DNA of 8,894 nt from Sphingomonadales bacterium (GCA_027486275.1 JAIXPM010000169.1:1-8894); one strand, 5' to 3'. Counted from the first letter of the stretch, positions 1 through 7,193 are shown. Made by a program: numbers and translations. Notes: generated by a model not told the origin, from the letters alone.

Positions 1-317
1 ACCATCACCGATGTCGCGCCGGCATCGCGGGCGGCGCCAGCGGCATCAGCATCATTGCGGGAGAGCAGCACCAGCATGGCACCGCGCCGGCCTTCCACCG
101 CCGGGCCCAACGCCTGCGCAACGGCAAGGCCTGCCGCCAATGCGCCGCGTGCATCCACCACCACCACCCGCACCGGTTCGGCGGCAAAGCGGCCGGCGGC
201 CAGTTCGGGGCGGCGTTCCACCCGCGGGGCCTGGCCAGCAGACGCAACAAGTGCCGCCACGTCATCCGCGTAGCGGGGTGATACGATTAAAACCGGCTCG
301 GCGTTCATTGCGCCCAT
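1..317 (-). CDS. Receiver-like N-terminus of a probable c-di-GMP signalling protein (partial)
   Basis: An open frame runs without a stop from an ATG at 317 to the left edge, so only about 105 N-terminal residues are visible. A second in-frame ATG at 308 is an equally good start; neither has a strong Shine-Dalgarno. The translation begins MGAMNAEPVLIVSPRYADDV and continues with a VRVVVVDARGALAAGL strand-helix, then GAMLVLLSRNDADAAGAARDAGATSVMV. This alternation of hydrophobic strands and alanine-rich helices resembles a receiver-like (CheY) fold. VVVVDARGA stands where a receiver has its phospho-acceptor strand, but the N-terminal acidic pocket is missing, so it is probably a degenerate receiver. 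From memory, sphingomonad GGDEF/EAL proteins start in this way, so a diguanylate cyclase/phosphodiesterase body may follow outside the window; this is inference. The gene is divergent from moaA across a 114-base spacer with no clear promoter. Confidence 0.6.
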   Translation of the reverse strand, partial: MGAMNAEPVLIVSPRYADDVAALVASAGQAPRVERRPELAAGRFAAEPVRVVVVDARGALAAGLAVAQALGPAVEGRRGAMLVLLSRNDADAAGAARDAGATSVM

Positions 318-431
318 GACGTCCAGAACCTGCCCCTGCTGTACGCTCTACACTGCATGCTTTGATGACGTCCTACTCTGTGCCTGTCCAGCCCGACAAT
401 CAAGCGGCCGAAGCGTTAATGCGAAAAGCGC

Positions 432-1505
432 TTGCCAACCGATGCAGCCGTGCCACAGGCTCGGCTCATGTTTGGCGAAGGCAACAGCCCGGTACGTGCA
501 CCGGAACGGCCGCTGGTCGATCCGTTCGGCCGCGCCATTACTTATCTGCGTGTCTCGGTCACCGATCGCTGCGATTTCCGCTGTGTCTATTGCATGGCCG
601 AAGACATGACCTTCCTGCACAAGAACGAAGTGTTGAGCCTGGAGGAGATCGACCGCATCGCCAGCGCCTTCATCCGGCGTGGCACCCGCAAGCTGCGGCT
701 GACCGGCGGCGAGCCATTGGTGCGGCGTGGCATCATCGATCTGGTGAACAACCTTGGCCGACACCTGAAGACGGGCGCACTCGAAGAGCTCACGCTCACC
801 AGCAATGGCAGCCAGATGGCGCGCCATGCCGAGGCGCTGTTTGCCGCTGGGGTGCGCCGCGTCAACATCAGCCTCGACACGCTGGACGCTGAAAAATTTG
901 CCCGCATCACCCGCTGGGGCCGCCTGCCCCAGGTGCTTGATGGCATCGCGGCTGCCACGGCCGCCGGCCTAAAGGTCAAACTCAACACCGTGGCGCTGGC
1001 CCATGAAAATGCCGACGAGATCGAAGCACTGATGCAATTCGCCGCCGCCGGTGGCCATGATCTGACGCTGATCGAAACCATGCCGCTCGGCGAGATCGGC
1101 GAGGACCGGGTGGACCAGTATCTGCCGCTTTCGCGCGTGCGCCGCGATTTGGCGCAGCGCTACACCCTCACCGATCTGCCGCACCGCACCGGTGGCCCGG
1201 CGCGCTATGTCCATGTTGAGGAGCTTGGCCTGCAACTGGGCTTCATCACGCCGCTCACGCACAACTTCTGCGAAAGCTGCAACCGCGTGCGGCTAACGGC
1301 CACCGGGCAGCTGTTCATGTGCCTGGGCCAGGATGACCAGGCCGATCTGAAAACCGTAATCCGCCGGACTGAAACGGACGACGCCGCCATCGACGCTGCG
1401 CTTGATGAAGCCATCAGCCGCAAGCCCAAGGGCCATGATTTCGTGATCGACCGGCGCGGCGCGCGGCCCGCCGTGGCCCGCCACATGAGCCTGACCGGCG
1501 GCTGA
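432..1505 (+). CDS. moaA: GTP 3',8-cyclase MoaA (molybdenum cofactor biosynthesis)
   Basis: This cytoplasmic radical-SAM enzyme converts GTP to 3',8-cyclo-7,8-dihydro-GTP; with MoaC it forms cyclic pyranopterin monophosphate, the first step of molybdopterin synthesis. The 357-residue product shows the radical-SAM cluster motif CDFRCVYC (C47, C51, C54), the SAM-binding TGGEP (91-95), the NISLDT segment (145-150), and the second C-terminal 4Fe-4S site at C280, C283 and C297 (CxxC-x13-C), which binds GTP. It ends in the Gly-Gly tail (LTGG) characteristic of MoaA. The length is slightly over the usual 320-340 because of a non-conserved N-terminus. The start is uncertain: the longest frame begins with TTG at 432, while in-frame GTG at 450 and ATG at 468 are alternatives and homology is evident only from about residue 29. 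Its stop is 13 bases before nadK, which suggests one operon. Confidence 0.96.
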   Translation: MPTDAAVPQARLMFGEGNSPVRAPERPLVDPFGRAITYLRVSVTDRCDFRCVYCMAEDMTFLHKNEVLSLEEIDRIASAFIRRGTRKLRLTGGEPLVRRGIIDLVNNLGRHLKTGALEELTLTSNGSQMARHAEALFAAGVRRVNISLDTLDAEKFARITRWGRLPQVLDGIAAATAAGLKVKLNTVALAHENADEIEALMQFAAAGGHDLTLIETMPLGEIGEDRVDQYLPLSRVRRDLAQRYTLTDLPHRTGGPARYVHVEELGLQLGFITPLTHNFCESCNRVRLTATGQLFMCLGQDDQADLKTVIRRTETDDAAIDAALDEAISRKPKGHDFVIDRRGARPAVARHMSLTGG

Positions 1506-1510
1506 GGACG
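1504..1510 (+). promoter_or_regulatory. Shine-Dalgarno of nadK overlapping the moaA stop
   Basis: GAGGACG lies 8 bases before the nadK ATG at 1519, and its first two bases belong to the moaA TGA stop (1503-1505). This fixes the nadK start and suggests that nadK translation is coupled to the end of moaA. Confidence 0.7.
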
Positions 1511-1518
1511 ACCAGACA

Positions 1519-2283
1519 ATGAAGCTCGCGCTTATCGTTTCCGACAGTCATGTCGCTCGCGCGGCCGGCGACGCGCTGCGGGCAAAGTACGACTTCGTCC
1601 CAGTGCGAGAGGCCGATGTGGTGGTGGCGCTGGGCGGCGACGGCCATCTGCTGCACTGCCTGCACGAAGCCATGACGCTGAAGGCGCCCAAGCCCATGTT
1701 CGGCATGAACCGCGGCACGGTGGGTTTCCTGATGAACGACTTCAAGGCGACGAAACTGGAAGACCGGGTGGCCGCCGCCAAGCCGTTCGTTCTCCACCCG
1801 CTGCAGATGACCGCTACGACGACGTCGGGCGAAACCGTCACCCACCCGGCCATCAACGAGGTGTCGCTGCTGCGCGAAACCCGCCAGACCGCCAAGATCG
1901 GCATCATCATCGACGGCAAGACGCGGATGGAAGAATTGATCTGTGATGGCGTGCTGGTGGCGACGCCGGCCGGCTCCACCGCCTACAATCTGTCTGCAAA
2001 TGGCCCGATCCTGCCATTGGAAGCCGATCTCCTCGCCCTCACCCCGATCTCCCCGTTCCGGCCCCGGCGCTGGCGCGGCGCGCTGCTGCCTTCGGCCAGC
2101 GTGATCGAATTCGAGGTGCGCGAAGCCGCCAAGCGCCCGGTGTCGGCCGTTGCCGATCAGATGGAAGTGCGCGACGTTGCCCATGTGAAGGTGGCAATCG
2201 ACCGCAGCATCAGCCTGACCCTTTTGTTCGACCCCGAATACGCGCTGGACGACCGCATCAGCCTGGAACAGTTCGCGTCCTGA
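1519..2283 (+). CDS. nadK: NAD kinase
   Basis: ATP-dependent phosphorylation of NAD to NADP in the cytoplasm, the only known route to NADP. The 254-residue product has the normal length of the short alphaproteobacterial form. Visible family motifs are the GGDG nucleotide-binding loop (39-42, in VVALGGDGHLL), GMNRGTVGFLMN (62-73), the NE motif (N113-E114 in AINEVSLLR), and the glycine-rich DGVLVATPAGSTAYNLSANG block (143-162) of the beta-sandwich domain that binds NAD. ATG 1519 is preceded by a good Shine-Dalgarno. It probably shares a transcript with moaA, although the two have no direct metabolic link. A tRNA gene begins 54 bases after the stop and no convincing terminator with a T-run is seen between them. 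Confidence 0.96.
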   Translation: MKLALIVSDSHVARAAGDALRAKYDFVPVREADVVVALGGDGHLLHCLHEAMTLKAPKPMFGMNRGTVGFLMNDFKATKLEDRVAAAKPFVLHPLQMTATTTSGETVTHPAINEVSLLRETRQTAKIGIIIDGKTRMEELICDGVLVATPAGSTAYNLSANGPILPLEADLLALTPISPFRPRRWRGALLPSASVIEFEVREAAKRPVSAVADQMEVRDVAHVKVAIDRSISLTLLFDPEYALDDRISLEQFAS

Positions 2284-2318
2284 TTTTTTGCCTTGGCAAT
2301 CCCTTCTCCCCTCGCTAA

Positions 2319-2330
2319 GGGAGCGCTCCC
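2319..2330. repeat. 12-base perfect palindrome before tRNA-Asn
   Basis: GGGAGCGCTCCC reads the same on both strands. It lies between the nadK stop and the tRNA and overlaps the left arm of the inverted repeat that flanks the tRNA. It could be part of a hairpin or a protein-binding site; no T-run follows, so it is not called a terminator. Confidence 0.55.
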
Positions 2331-2420
2331 ACGCTGTTCCTCGGTAGCTCAGCGGTAGAGCATTCGACTGTTAATCGAATGGTCGTAGGTTCGATCCCTA
2401 CCCGGGGAGCCAGCGTGGGA
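2327..2420. repeat. 9-base inverted repeat bracketing the tRNA
   Basis: TCCCACGCT (2327-2335) and its exact reverse complement AGCGTGGGA (2412-2420) flank the tRNA; the right arm starts on the final A of the encoded CCA. In the precursor RNA the arms could pair and extend the acceptor stem beyond the mature ends, with two unpaired bases on the 5' side. Confidence 0.7.
2338..2412 (+). tRNA. trnN: tRNA-Asn (anticodon GTT)
   Basis: A full cloverleaf can be drawn. The acceptor stem pairs TCCTCGG (2338-2344) with CCGGGGA (2402-2408) with one T-G wobble. The D arm is GCTC/GAGC. The anticodon stem TTCGA/TCGAA closes the loop CTGTTAA with anticodon GTT at 2370-2372. The T arm GTAGG/CCTAC closes TTCGATC. 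The discriminator is G2409 and CCA is encoded at 2410-2412. GTT reads the asparagine codons AAC and AAU. It follows nadK on the same strand. tRNA 3' ends are common integration sites; the A+T-richer pilus cluster lies on this 3' side. Confidence 0.97.
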
Positions 2421-2422
2421 AG

Positions 2423-2893
2423 TTATTGGCTTGATGCTGCGCTGATGCATTTCAGACGCCCCCGCCAGTCCCGCAAAAAGCCCCACAAAATCTCGGCTGG
2501 CTGGTCTGCGGCCGCAAAGCCGGCGGTCCAGCTCGCGCCTTCATCGCAGTCATCCAGCTGCTCGGGGCGCACTCCCAAGAGCGGTCGTCCGTTCATACCC
2601 CCGGAAGGACCGTTGAAGGGCGGGAAATGGCGAGTTGGCTGCCGCTCCTCGTGGGGGCGCAGAATGTCCGTCCATGCCAGCAACGGATATCCATGCGCTT
2701 GCTCGAGCGACGTCATGGAGAGGCCAGTTTAAGCGGGGTCCGGTCCGGCAGGTCCCGGCGATGCGACGGTTGCCGGCTTTGCGTTCAACGTCGCCTCGAT
2801 TGCCTCCAACACGATGCGGACATGGCGCGACAGTCTGGAAATGCCAATAAGGTGGTGCTCATTGTCGACGTCGGCAAAATTGAGGGGCGCACG
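2423..2893 (-). pseudogene. Remnant of an unrecognised protein gene with an internal stop and no start
   Basis: Reading the minus strand from 2893 in one frame gives about 54 sense codons, a TAA at 2729-2731, then the same frame continues (ATG at 2716) for 97 more codons to a stop at 2423. The upstream part contains a basic amphipathic helix, ISRLSRHVRIVLEAIEATLN, before a Pro/Ala/Gly stretch; the downstream part includes MTSLEQAHGYPLLAWTDIL and a Trp-rich end (ILWGFLRDWRGRL). By hand count about two thirds of third codon positions in both parts are G or C, as in a gene that was once coding here. The frame has no ATG before the stop and begins only 17 bases past the end of the pilus operon, so the 5' end appears lost. 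I do not recognise the family. The 97-codon distal ORF could still be an independent small gene, but its ATG has no Shine-Dalgarno. Confidence 0.35.
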
Positions 2894-2910
2894 TTAAATG
2901 AGACCCGAGC

Positions 2911-3447
2911 CTAGTAAGGCCTCTCAAATAAGCAGCGAACCCTGAAAGAACTTGATTCTCGCTTATCCACCTGAGAGCCAATTTTTAAAAAATGAATATA
3001 GGCACCGATGTCGATATTGATGTCTGTAAATTCAAAATCATTATTTTCTTTGGGAACCCTCACAATCCACATATTGGAGGAAAAGTTAATGGAGCCACGA
3101 CTAACGGCTGCATAAATATCAGTTGCTTTGGAAACACCACCAAGAGCAGGCGGGGCAACCTCAATGGACAAGGCAACATCATAACCCGGACGCGCACGCA
3201 GCCTAACCTGGCCGGAATAAGACGGAGTACGCGATGACAGACTAAGTCCTGATGACAGCGAAATAGCACCGTTAGGGCTTATCAGTGCCCACCCGGATTC
3301 AAGGCCCGGTTGGTATCTGAGCAAGCCAAGGTCTAGATCGCGTGTCGTTAAGACCGTTGATTTTTCACAAGACGCATGAGCTGGAGTTGCGAGAAGCGCG
3401 AAGCTTCCCAATAGCAAAGCGGTGGTAAGTCGCTTGAGACTATTCAT
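2911..3447 (-). CDS. DUF4402-like minor pilin, probable tip or initiating subunit
   Basis: A 178-residue secreted protein with a clear Sec signal peptide (basic n-region MNSLKR, hydrophobic core, likely cleavage after ATPAHA at residue 25). The mature part follows the DUF4402 pattern seen in the major pilin of this cluster: DLDLGLLRYQ (37-46), SGWALISPNGAISL (51-64), GQVRLRARPGYDVALSIE (79-96), and a late KIGSQVDKRE...FRVRCLF segment. Two cysteines, C27 and C172, sit near the two ends of the mature chain and could form a disulfide. The core strand begins about 12 residues after cleavage, so there is little room for a donor-strand extension, as expected for a tip subunit. Its ATG lies inside the usher 3' end (8-base overlap), there is no clear Shine-Dalgarno, and translation is probably coupled. 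The domain assignment is by pattern and moderately sure; the tip role is inference from gene order and the short N-terminus. Confidence 0.7.
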   Translation of the reverse strand: MNSLKRLTTALLLGSFALLATPAHASCEKSTVLTTRDLDLGLLRYQPGLESGWALISPNGAISLSSGLSLSSRTPSYSGQVRLRARPGYDVALSIEVAPPALGGVSKATDIYAAVSRGSINFSSNMWIVRVPKENNDFEFTDINIDIGAYIHFLKIGSQVDKRESSSFRVRCLFERPY

Positions 3448-6223
3448 GCTCAGATGACCAATCTGTATATGATATTATAACTTCCAGTCCTGTAACTGAA
3501 GTGCTGTCTTTTGAAATGGTAATTTTTTTCTTCGCACGGAGTTCCTTCCTGCTTTTCGACAAGCGATCTGTCGAGGCAATCACAGTCCAGTTTCCGGCTA
3601 GCAAATCTTCGATGCTGAATGACCCGTCTGACAAGGCCTTGCCGCTCCGGATCAGATCCCCAGCAGCATTTAGAACCTCCACCTTCGCCAGTGGCACGGG
3701 CCGCTTTTCGCCATTCTTGCCCTCAAAAAGGACCGTGCCATCCAAAGAAATGGCATCCACCACCGGAACATCCAGTTTGAAAATTCGGCCAGGCCGGGGG
3801 GTCACGATCACATTGTTGAAAAGCGTGGTCTGAAACTCGTCCTTGAGGCGTTCGCCGCCAATGTTGAAAACAGACCCGTTTCCAGGCTCCAGATCCCAAA
3901 TGAGCAGGTCACGAGAGGGATCCAGGCCACCCCGCATTTGCACGCCGTTCACGCCGATCTCGAGACCGCGAACCGCTTCCTCGCCAACGCCAAACTTGCC
4001 GTCATGATTGCTATCGCGAAATGGCCGGATCATGATGCCGCCAAGCCTCGAACGCTGCCGGCTGCTCATATTCACGCCAACACCGCGATGGGCGCCGAAC
4101 GAAAAGCCCATCTGCGCCGCCACTTCTCCGCGGCCTTGTGCGTATGATCCAGAAACACCAAGGGTCAATTTTCGTTTGATCTCCAATTGGGCAGACCCGG
4201 AAAAACCAACGCCCCTGTTGAAATTATAACTCGCTCCCAAGGAATAGATCTCGCGTTCCGTGCGCCTGTAAAAACCGCTCAGGTTGAGCAGGTTGGACTT
4301 TATCCCGCCATCTATGGTCGCACCATATTCGCCACGGATTTGGAAGTTCCCCTGATCATATGAGGTGATGGCGCGATACCTGCCGCCCACTTTGCTCCAT
4401 GCCCCGGCACCCAGACGGGAACGGTTCAGTGCGATCTCATGACTAATGGGTAGTGACCAAAGGCCATGCGAATAAAATAGGCTCACCATGTCGTTGGTGA
4501 ACCCGCTTTTTCGCACCGAGCGCTCAGCGAAGATCGCGGCGCTCCCGGCGTCGATCAGGCCAAAGCCCACAGGAACGCTCGTCGATAGCGAATATCGATC
4601 CTTGATGGCTGTGGGTCCAAATCCTGTAGCGTTCGACCCAAACTGCTTGTTCGCTTTCTCTATGCCCAATGTCACCCCTCGCCCGACAAATGGAATAGAT
4701 GCCGAACCATAGAACGCCAAGCCGCCAAGTGGGTGTTGATTCACGATACCCAGCGTCGCAGGGATGTTTCCGATCTGTATGCGTGATTCCAATGCCCGAT
4801 AGCTCTGGGTCCCGATCGGATCAGCATCGTTTCTCTGAAGCTGGCAAGGTGACACTCGCGATGCCTGGACGCTCAAGGTGAGAAACCTGGTCACTCCCCA
4901 GTCACCGCGCAGGGCGTAGTTTACACCATCCGTTCCACAGGCTGCGGCAGGGTCAAGGCCCAATAGCGTTTTGCCGGGCTGCAAGACCGTACCCCATCCG
5001 TAGACCTTGCCAGGTGGCAGCAAACCCGCTGAGACGCTTTGACTAAAGTCCCTTTCCTCCACCAAACCATTTGGCCCATAGAGGACAACCTTGATCGCAT
5101 TCGATCCATAGACGATATTCACATCCCGAAACAGGAACCGTCCATCATCTCCGATCCGTTGATAATCGCGCAATTGGCCCGCGACATATAACTCGGCGGT
5201 CCACCCGGGCAGCGCATTTCCGTCAATCGACGTTTTGTTGAAACTGTCCGTAAGCGTCACAGGGGCAGCTTCCACCCGCATCCCAACGCCGCGTCCCAAG
5301 CTGCCAACCATCGGCGCCGCCTGACCCTGCACATCGCCAGCCATCACGGAATATAGTCCGCCAATGCCGAACATGTCGCCACCCGGATCCGTGCGGCCAG
5401 CAATCCATCGTCCACTTTTCAATCCGCGCCCATCTCCGTTCAAAAGGATGTGATTTGTCAAAAAAGCCAATTCGGATGAAGCATCGATATTGTAAGATGT
5501 GTTCGCCCGTTTGGATGCGAATTCGTAGCTGTTGTTAAAAATAATGTCGGCTTGAATACCCGAAAAAAGCGCGTAATCGAATTTGACCGGCAGGGCGCCG
5601 CGCCCATTCACTTGCGGGTATTGGTTGCCAATTTTCGTCCGCGCGTTTTCCCGCATAACACGAAAGTCTCGGTTCAACGGCCGGTCACTCGAAACTGAGA
5701 TGTAGCCCTCGCTGGGTCGACCAGAAATTATAAATTTGAAAAACCGATTGAGAATCGTCTGATTCAAGAAAACCTGTTCGTCAACAATGCTGACTGCGTC
5801 ACCATAGGTTTCGGCCAAATCACCCATTTTTATGATACATGCATTCGTATCGATAACCACTTCTTCGGCGCCATTGGCTATTTTGATGCTGATCAAATTC
5901 TCTTTACGGAAAAATATGCCCTCACCAAAATCTGTGATCGCCGCGATCGGAAGCCATATCTGCCCCTCGCCTCCGATCAGAACTTCCTGAAAATCCGGCA
6001 GGACAGCGCCATTGACACGCAGTTCCACAACACTTGCCCGCGGTTTGGCAATGGGCTCGACATCAGTTGCCTTCAGCATGGTGGACGAAGAAAATGCCAG
6101 CAGGGGGATCAAAAGATGCGTTGCAAATTGACGCGGCAGAAAGGGGCGGAGCCGAGCGTTGGCGGCCAGAACGCACCGCGTGATCCCCCTGACTGCGCCG
6201 GAGGCACGCTGGATTTTAGCCAT
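3440..6223 (-). CDS. Outer-membrane fimbrial usher of a chaperone-usher pilus
   Basis: A 927-residue protein that should form the outer-membrane beta-barrel through which chaperone-bound pilins are assembled and secreted. A long basic leader is followed by a hydrophobic stretch (about 36-46, HLLIPLLAFSSS) serving as signal. Residues 64-170 form an N-terminal periplasmic domain (VVELRVNG, IWLPIAAITDFG). A predicted barrel of alternating strands runs from about 180 to 720, interrupted by a plug-like beta-sandwich segment at 338-388 (LPGWTAELYVAGQLRDYQR, FLFRDVNIVYGSNAIKVV, LYGPNG). After the barrel come FRDSNHDGKFGVGEE (735-749), which matches a 12-residue EF-hand-like loop, and a C-terminal Cna-B/carboxypeptidase-regulatory-like module (LDGTVLFEG at 827-835; PLAKVEVLNAAG; GSFSIEDLLAGNWTVIAS). 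It resembles the alternative ushers paired with DUF4402 pilins rather than classical FimD/PapC. The frame has no alternative start between the chaperone stop and ATG 6223; a GAGG touches that ATG, an unusually short spacing that suggests weak initiation. Confidence 0.9.
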   Translation of the reverse strand: MAKIQRASGAVRGITRCVLAANARLRPFLPRQFATHLLIPLLAFSSSTMLKATDVEPIAKPRASVVELRVNGAVLPDFQEVLIGGEGQIWLPIAAITDFGEGIFFRKENLISIKIANGAEEVVIDTNACIIKMGDLAETYGDAVSIVDEQVFLNQTILNRFFKFIISGRPSEGYISVSSDRPLNRDFRVMRENARTKIGNQYPQVNGRGALPVKFDYALFSGIQADIIFNNSYEFASKRANTSYNIDASSELAFLTNHILLNGDGRGLKSGRWIAGRTDPGGDMFGIGGLYSVMAGDVQGQAAPMVGSLGRGVGMRVEAAPVTLTDSFNKTSIDGNALPGWTAELYVAGQLRDYQRIGDDGRFLFRDVNIVYGSNAIKVVLYGPNGLVEERDFSQSVSAGLLPPGKVYGWGTVLQPGKTLLGLDPAAACGTDGVNYALRGDWGVTRFLTLSVQASRVSPCQLQRNDADPIGTQSYRALESRIQIGNIPATLGIVNQHPLGGLAFYGSASIPFVGRGVTLGIEKANKQFGSNATGFGPTAIKDRYSLSTSVPVGFGLIDAGSAAIFAERSVRKSGFTNDMVSLFYSHGLWSLPISHEIALNRSRLGAGAWSKVGGRYRAITSYDQGNFQIRGEYGATIDGGIKSNLLNLSGFYRRTEREIYSLGASYNFNRGVGFSGSAQLEIKRKLTLGVSGSYAQGRGEVAAQMGFSFGAHRGVGVNMSSRQRSRLGGIMIRPFRDSNHDGKFGVGEEAVRGLEIGVNGVQMRGGLDPSRDLLIWDLEPGNGSVFNIGGERLKDEFQTTLFNNVIVTPRPGRIFKLDVPVVDAISLDGTVLFEGKNGEKRPVPLAKVEVLNAAGDLIRSGKALSDGSFSIEDLLAGNWTVIASTDRLSKSRKELRAKKKITISKDSTSVTGLEVIISYTDWSSEHE

Positions 6224-6256
6224 CCTCGGTACGAACCATCCGCCTGAACCGGCTGA

Positions 6257-7054
6257 TCAGGCGCCACATACGTTGGCGTAGGGCTCGCCCTGTGCAGGGA
6301 AATGGTCCCAAACCCTGAGGCAGTATTTTCCAGCTTTTCCCTGCGGGAAACGCTCGCGCGGCATTCCCACCTTGGCTTCGGCTCCAGCCTGGCCAAGGTG
6401 CAAGCGCCCGCGGCTCAGTTCCGCGCCCGTTTCAGCATCGACCACTTGAACCGTGCCGATGAAGCTTCGGTCACGATGCTGCTTGACGGCCGTAAAATAG
6501 CCCAGCGAATCCGGATCATCAGGCGTCAGCGTCAGCGGGCGCAGATCCACACGTGGCGCCTCAATCCTGTGCCGGACATAAACCGTGACAGGAAGCACGG
6601 GAACGATCGGCACTCTAACTGTGACCAACGGCTCTTTGGTTTTATCATCACTGTTGGCCAAAGTGTTTATCGCGTTGCGTTGCAATTCTGCGCGAACCGA
6701 AAATTGATAGGCATACTCACCTGGCGCAAGTTCAGGCGTTGGTCGTGCGGCAACGCGGAACGCTTGGGATCGGTGGGCAGGTGCAACCGAACGTGCCGGG
6801 GCCCAGCGGAGCACAGCTTCGGCTGAATTGATGATGCCTGCGCCTTCCGTTTTCGGAGAGACCGAAAATTCCACTGGATCATCACTGCCATTGACCAGAT
6901 CGATCTGTCCCGATCGCGCATTGGCGTCGATCACGATGATATTGTCAGAAATGGAAACAGTGATCCTGCCCGCGTCTTGCGCGTTGGCCGATGGCGCAGA
7001 CAGAACTGCAAAAGCCACTGTCGTCGCCAGGCAGCTGATCCTCGGAATATGCAT
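6257..7054 (-). CDS. Periplasmic pilus-assembly chaperone (PapD-like)
   Basis: A 265-residue secreted protein that should bind pilin subunits in the periplasm by donor-strand complementation and deliver them to the usher. The start is set at ATG 7054, not at the upstream in-frame ATG 7201, because it is preceded by AAAGGA at 5 bases and opens a typical signal peptide (MHIPRISCLATTVAFAVL..., likely cleavage after ANA at residue 25). The mature domain 1 has the immunoglobulin-like pattern of the family: ITVSISDNIIVID (31-43), GQIDLVNGSDDPVEFSVSP (49-67), RWAPARSVAPAHRSQAFRV (83-101) and TPELAPGEYAYQFSVRAE (106-123), followed by VTVRVPIVPVLPVTVYVRH (145-163) leading into domain 2. C245 and C263 could pair near the C-terminus. 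It is followed after 33 bases by the usher. The family call is firm; the exact subclass is not. Confidence 0.86.
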   Translation of the reverse strand: MHIPRISCLATTVAFAVLSAPSANAQDAGRITVSISDNIIVIDANARSGQIDLVNGSDDPVEFSVSPKTEGAGIINSAEAVLRWAPARSVAPAHRSQAFRVAARPTPELAPGEYAYQFSVRAELQRNAINTLANSDDKTKEPLVTVRVPIVPVLPVTVYVRHRIEAPRVDLRPLTLTPDDPDSLGYFTAVKQHRDRSFIGTVQVVDAETGAELSRGRLHLGQAGAEAKVGMPRERFPQGKAGKYCLRVWDHFPAQGEPYANVCGA

Positions 7055-7059
7055 AAATG

Positions 7060-7065
7060 TCCTTT
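7060..7065 (-). promoter_or_regulatory. Shine-Dalgarno deciding the chaperone start
   Basis: On the minus strand AAAGGA ends 5 bases before ATG 7054. The upstream in-frame ATG at 7201 lies within the hairpin region and would put a 49-residue non-signal leader ahead of a good signal peptide, so 7054 is preferred. Confidence 0.75.
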
Positions 7066-7193
7066 GGCGCCGATGGGTCGATGGGGTTAAGCATTGCAGC
7101 GTTCCGGAGTGACACGGTCGCTGCGCTGTATCGGCTGTCGTGAGGGCGTTCGATTTTACAGGGGCGTCAAAGGTGGCGGCCATTTTTAACGGA

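Noticed and set aside
587..1081. Minus-strand frame opposite moaA
   Set aside because: It is antisense to the catalytic core of MoaA; the Ser/Arg/Ala-rich composition is typical of a mirror frame.
1414..2184. Long minus-strand frame (256 codons) opposite nadK
   Set aside because: It is antisense to a gene with all NAD kinase motifs, is His/Arg/Gly-rich in the manner of mirror frames in GC-rich DNA, and shows no family pattern.
2284..2337. Possible terminator after nadK (TTGCC/GGCAA and CTCCC/GGGAG pairings)
   Set aside because: Stems are only 5 bases and the T-run lies before, not after, them on the plus strand; readthrough into the tRNA is plausible.
2379..2914. Plus-strand frames downstream of and partly inside the tRNA
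   Set aside because: One begins within the tRNA (MVVGSIPTRGA, a common tRNA mirror peptide); neither has a Shine-Dalgarno or a protein pattern. The minus-strand frame is the better coding candidate.
6302..6826. Plus-strand frame of 174 codons opposite the chaperone
   Set aside because: The minus strand here carries a signal-peptide-bearing chaperone with a clear ribosome-binding site; the plus frame has no recognisable pattern.
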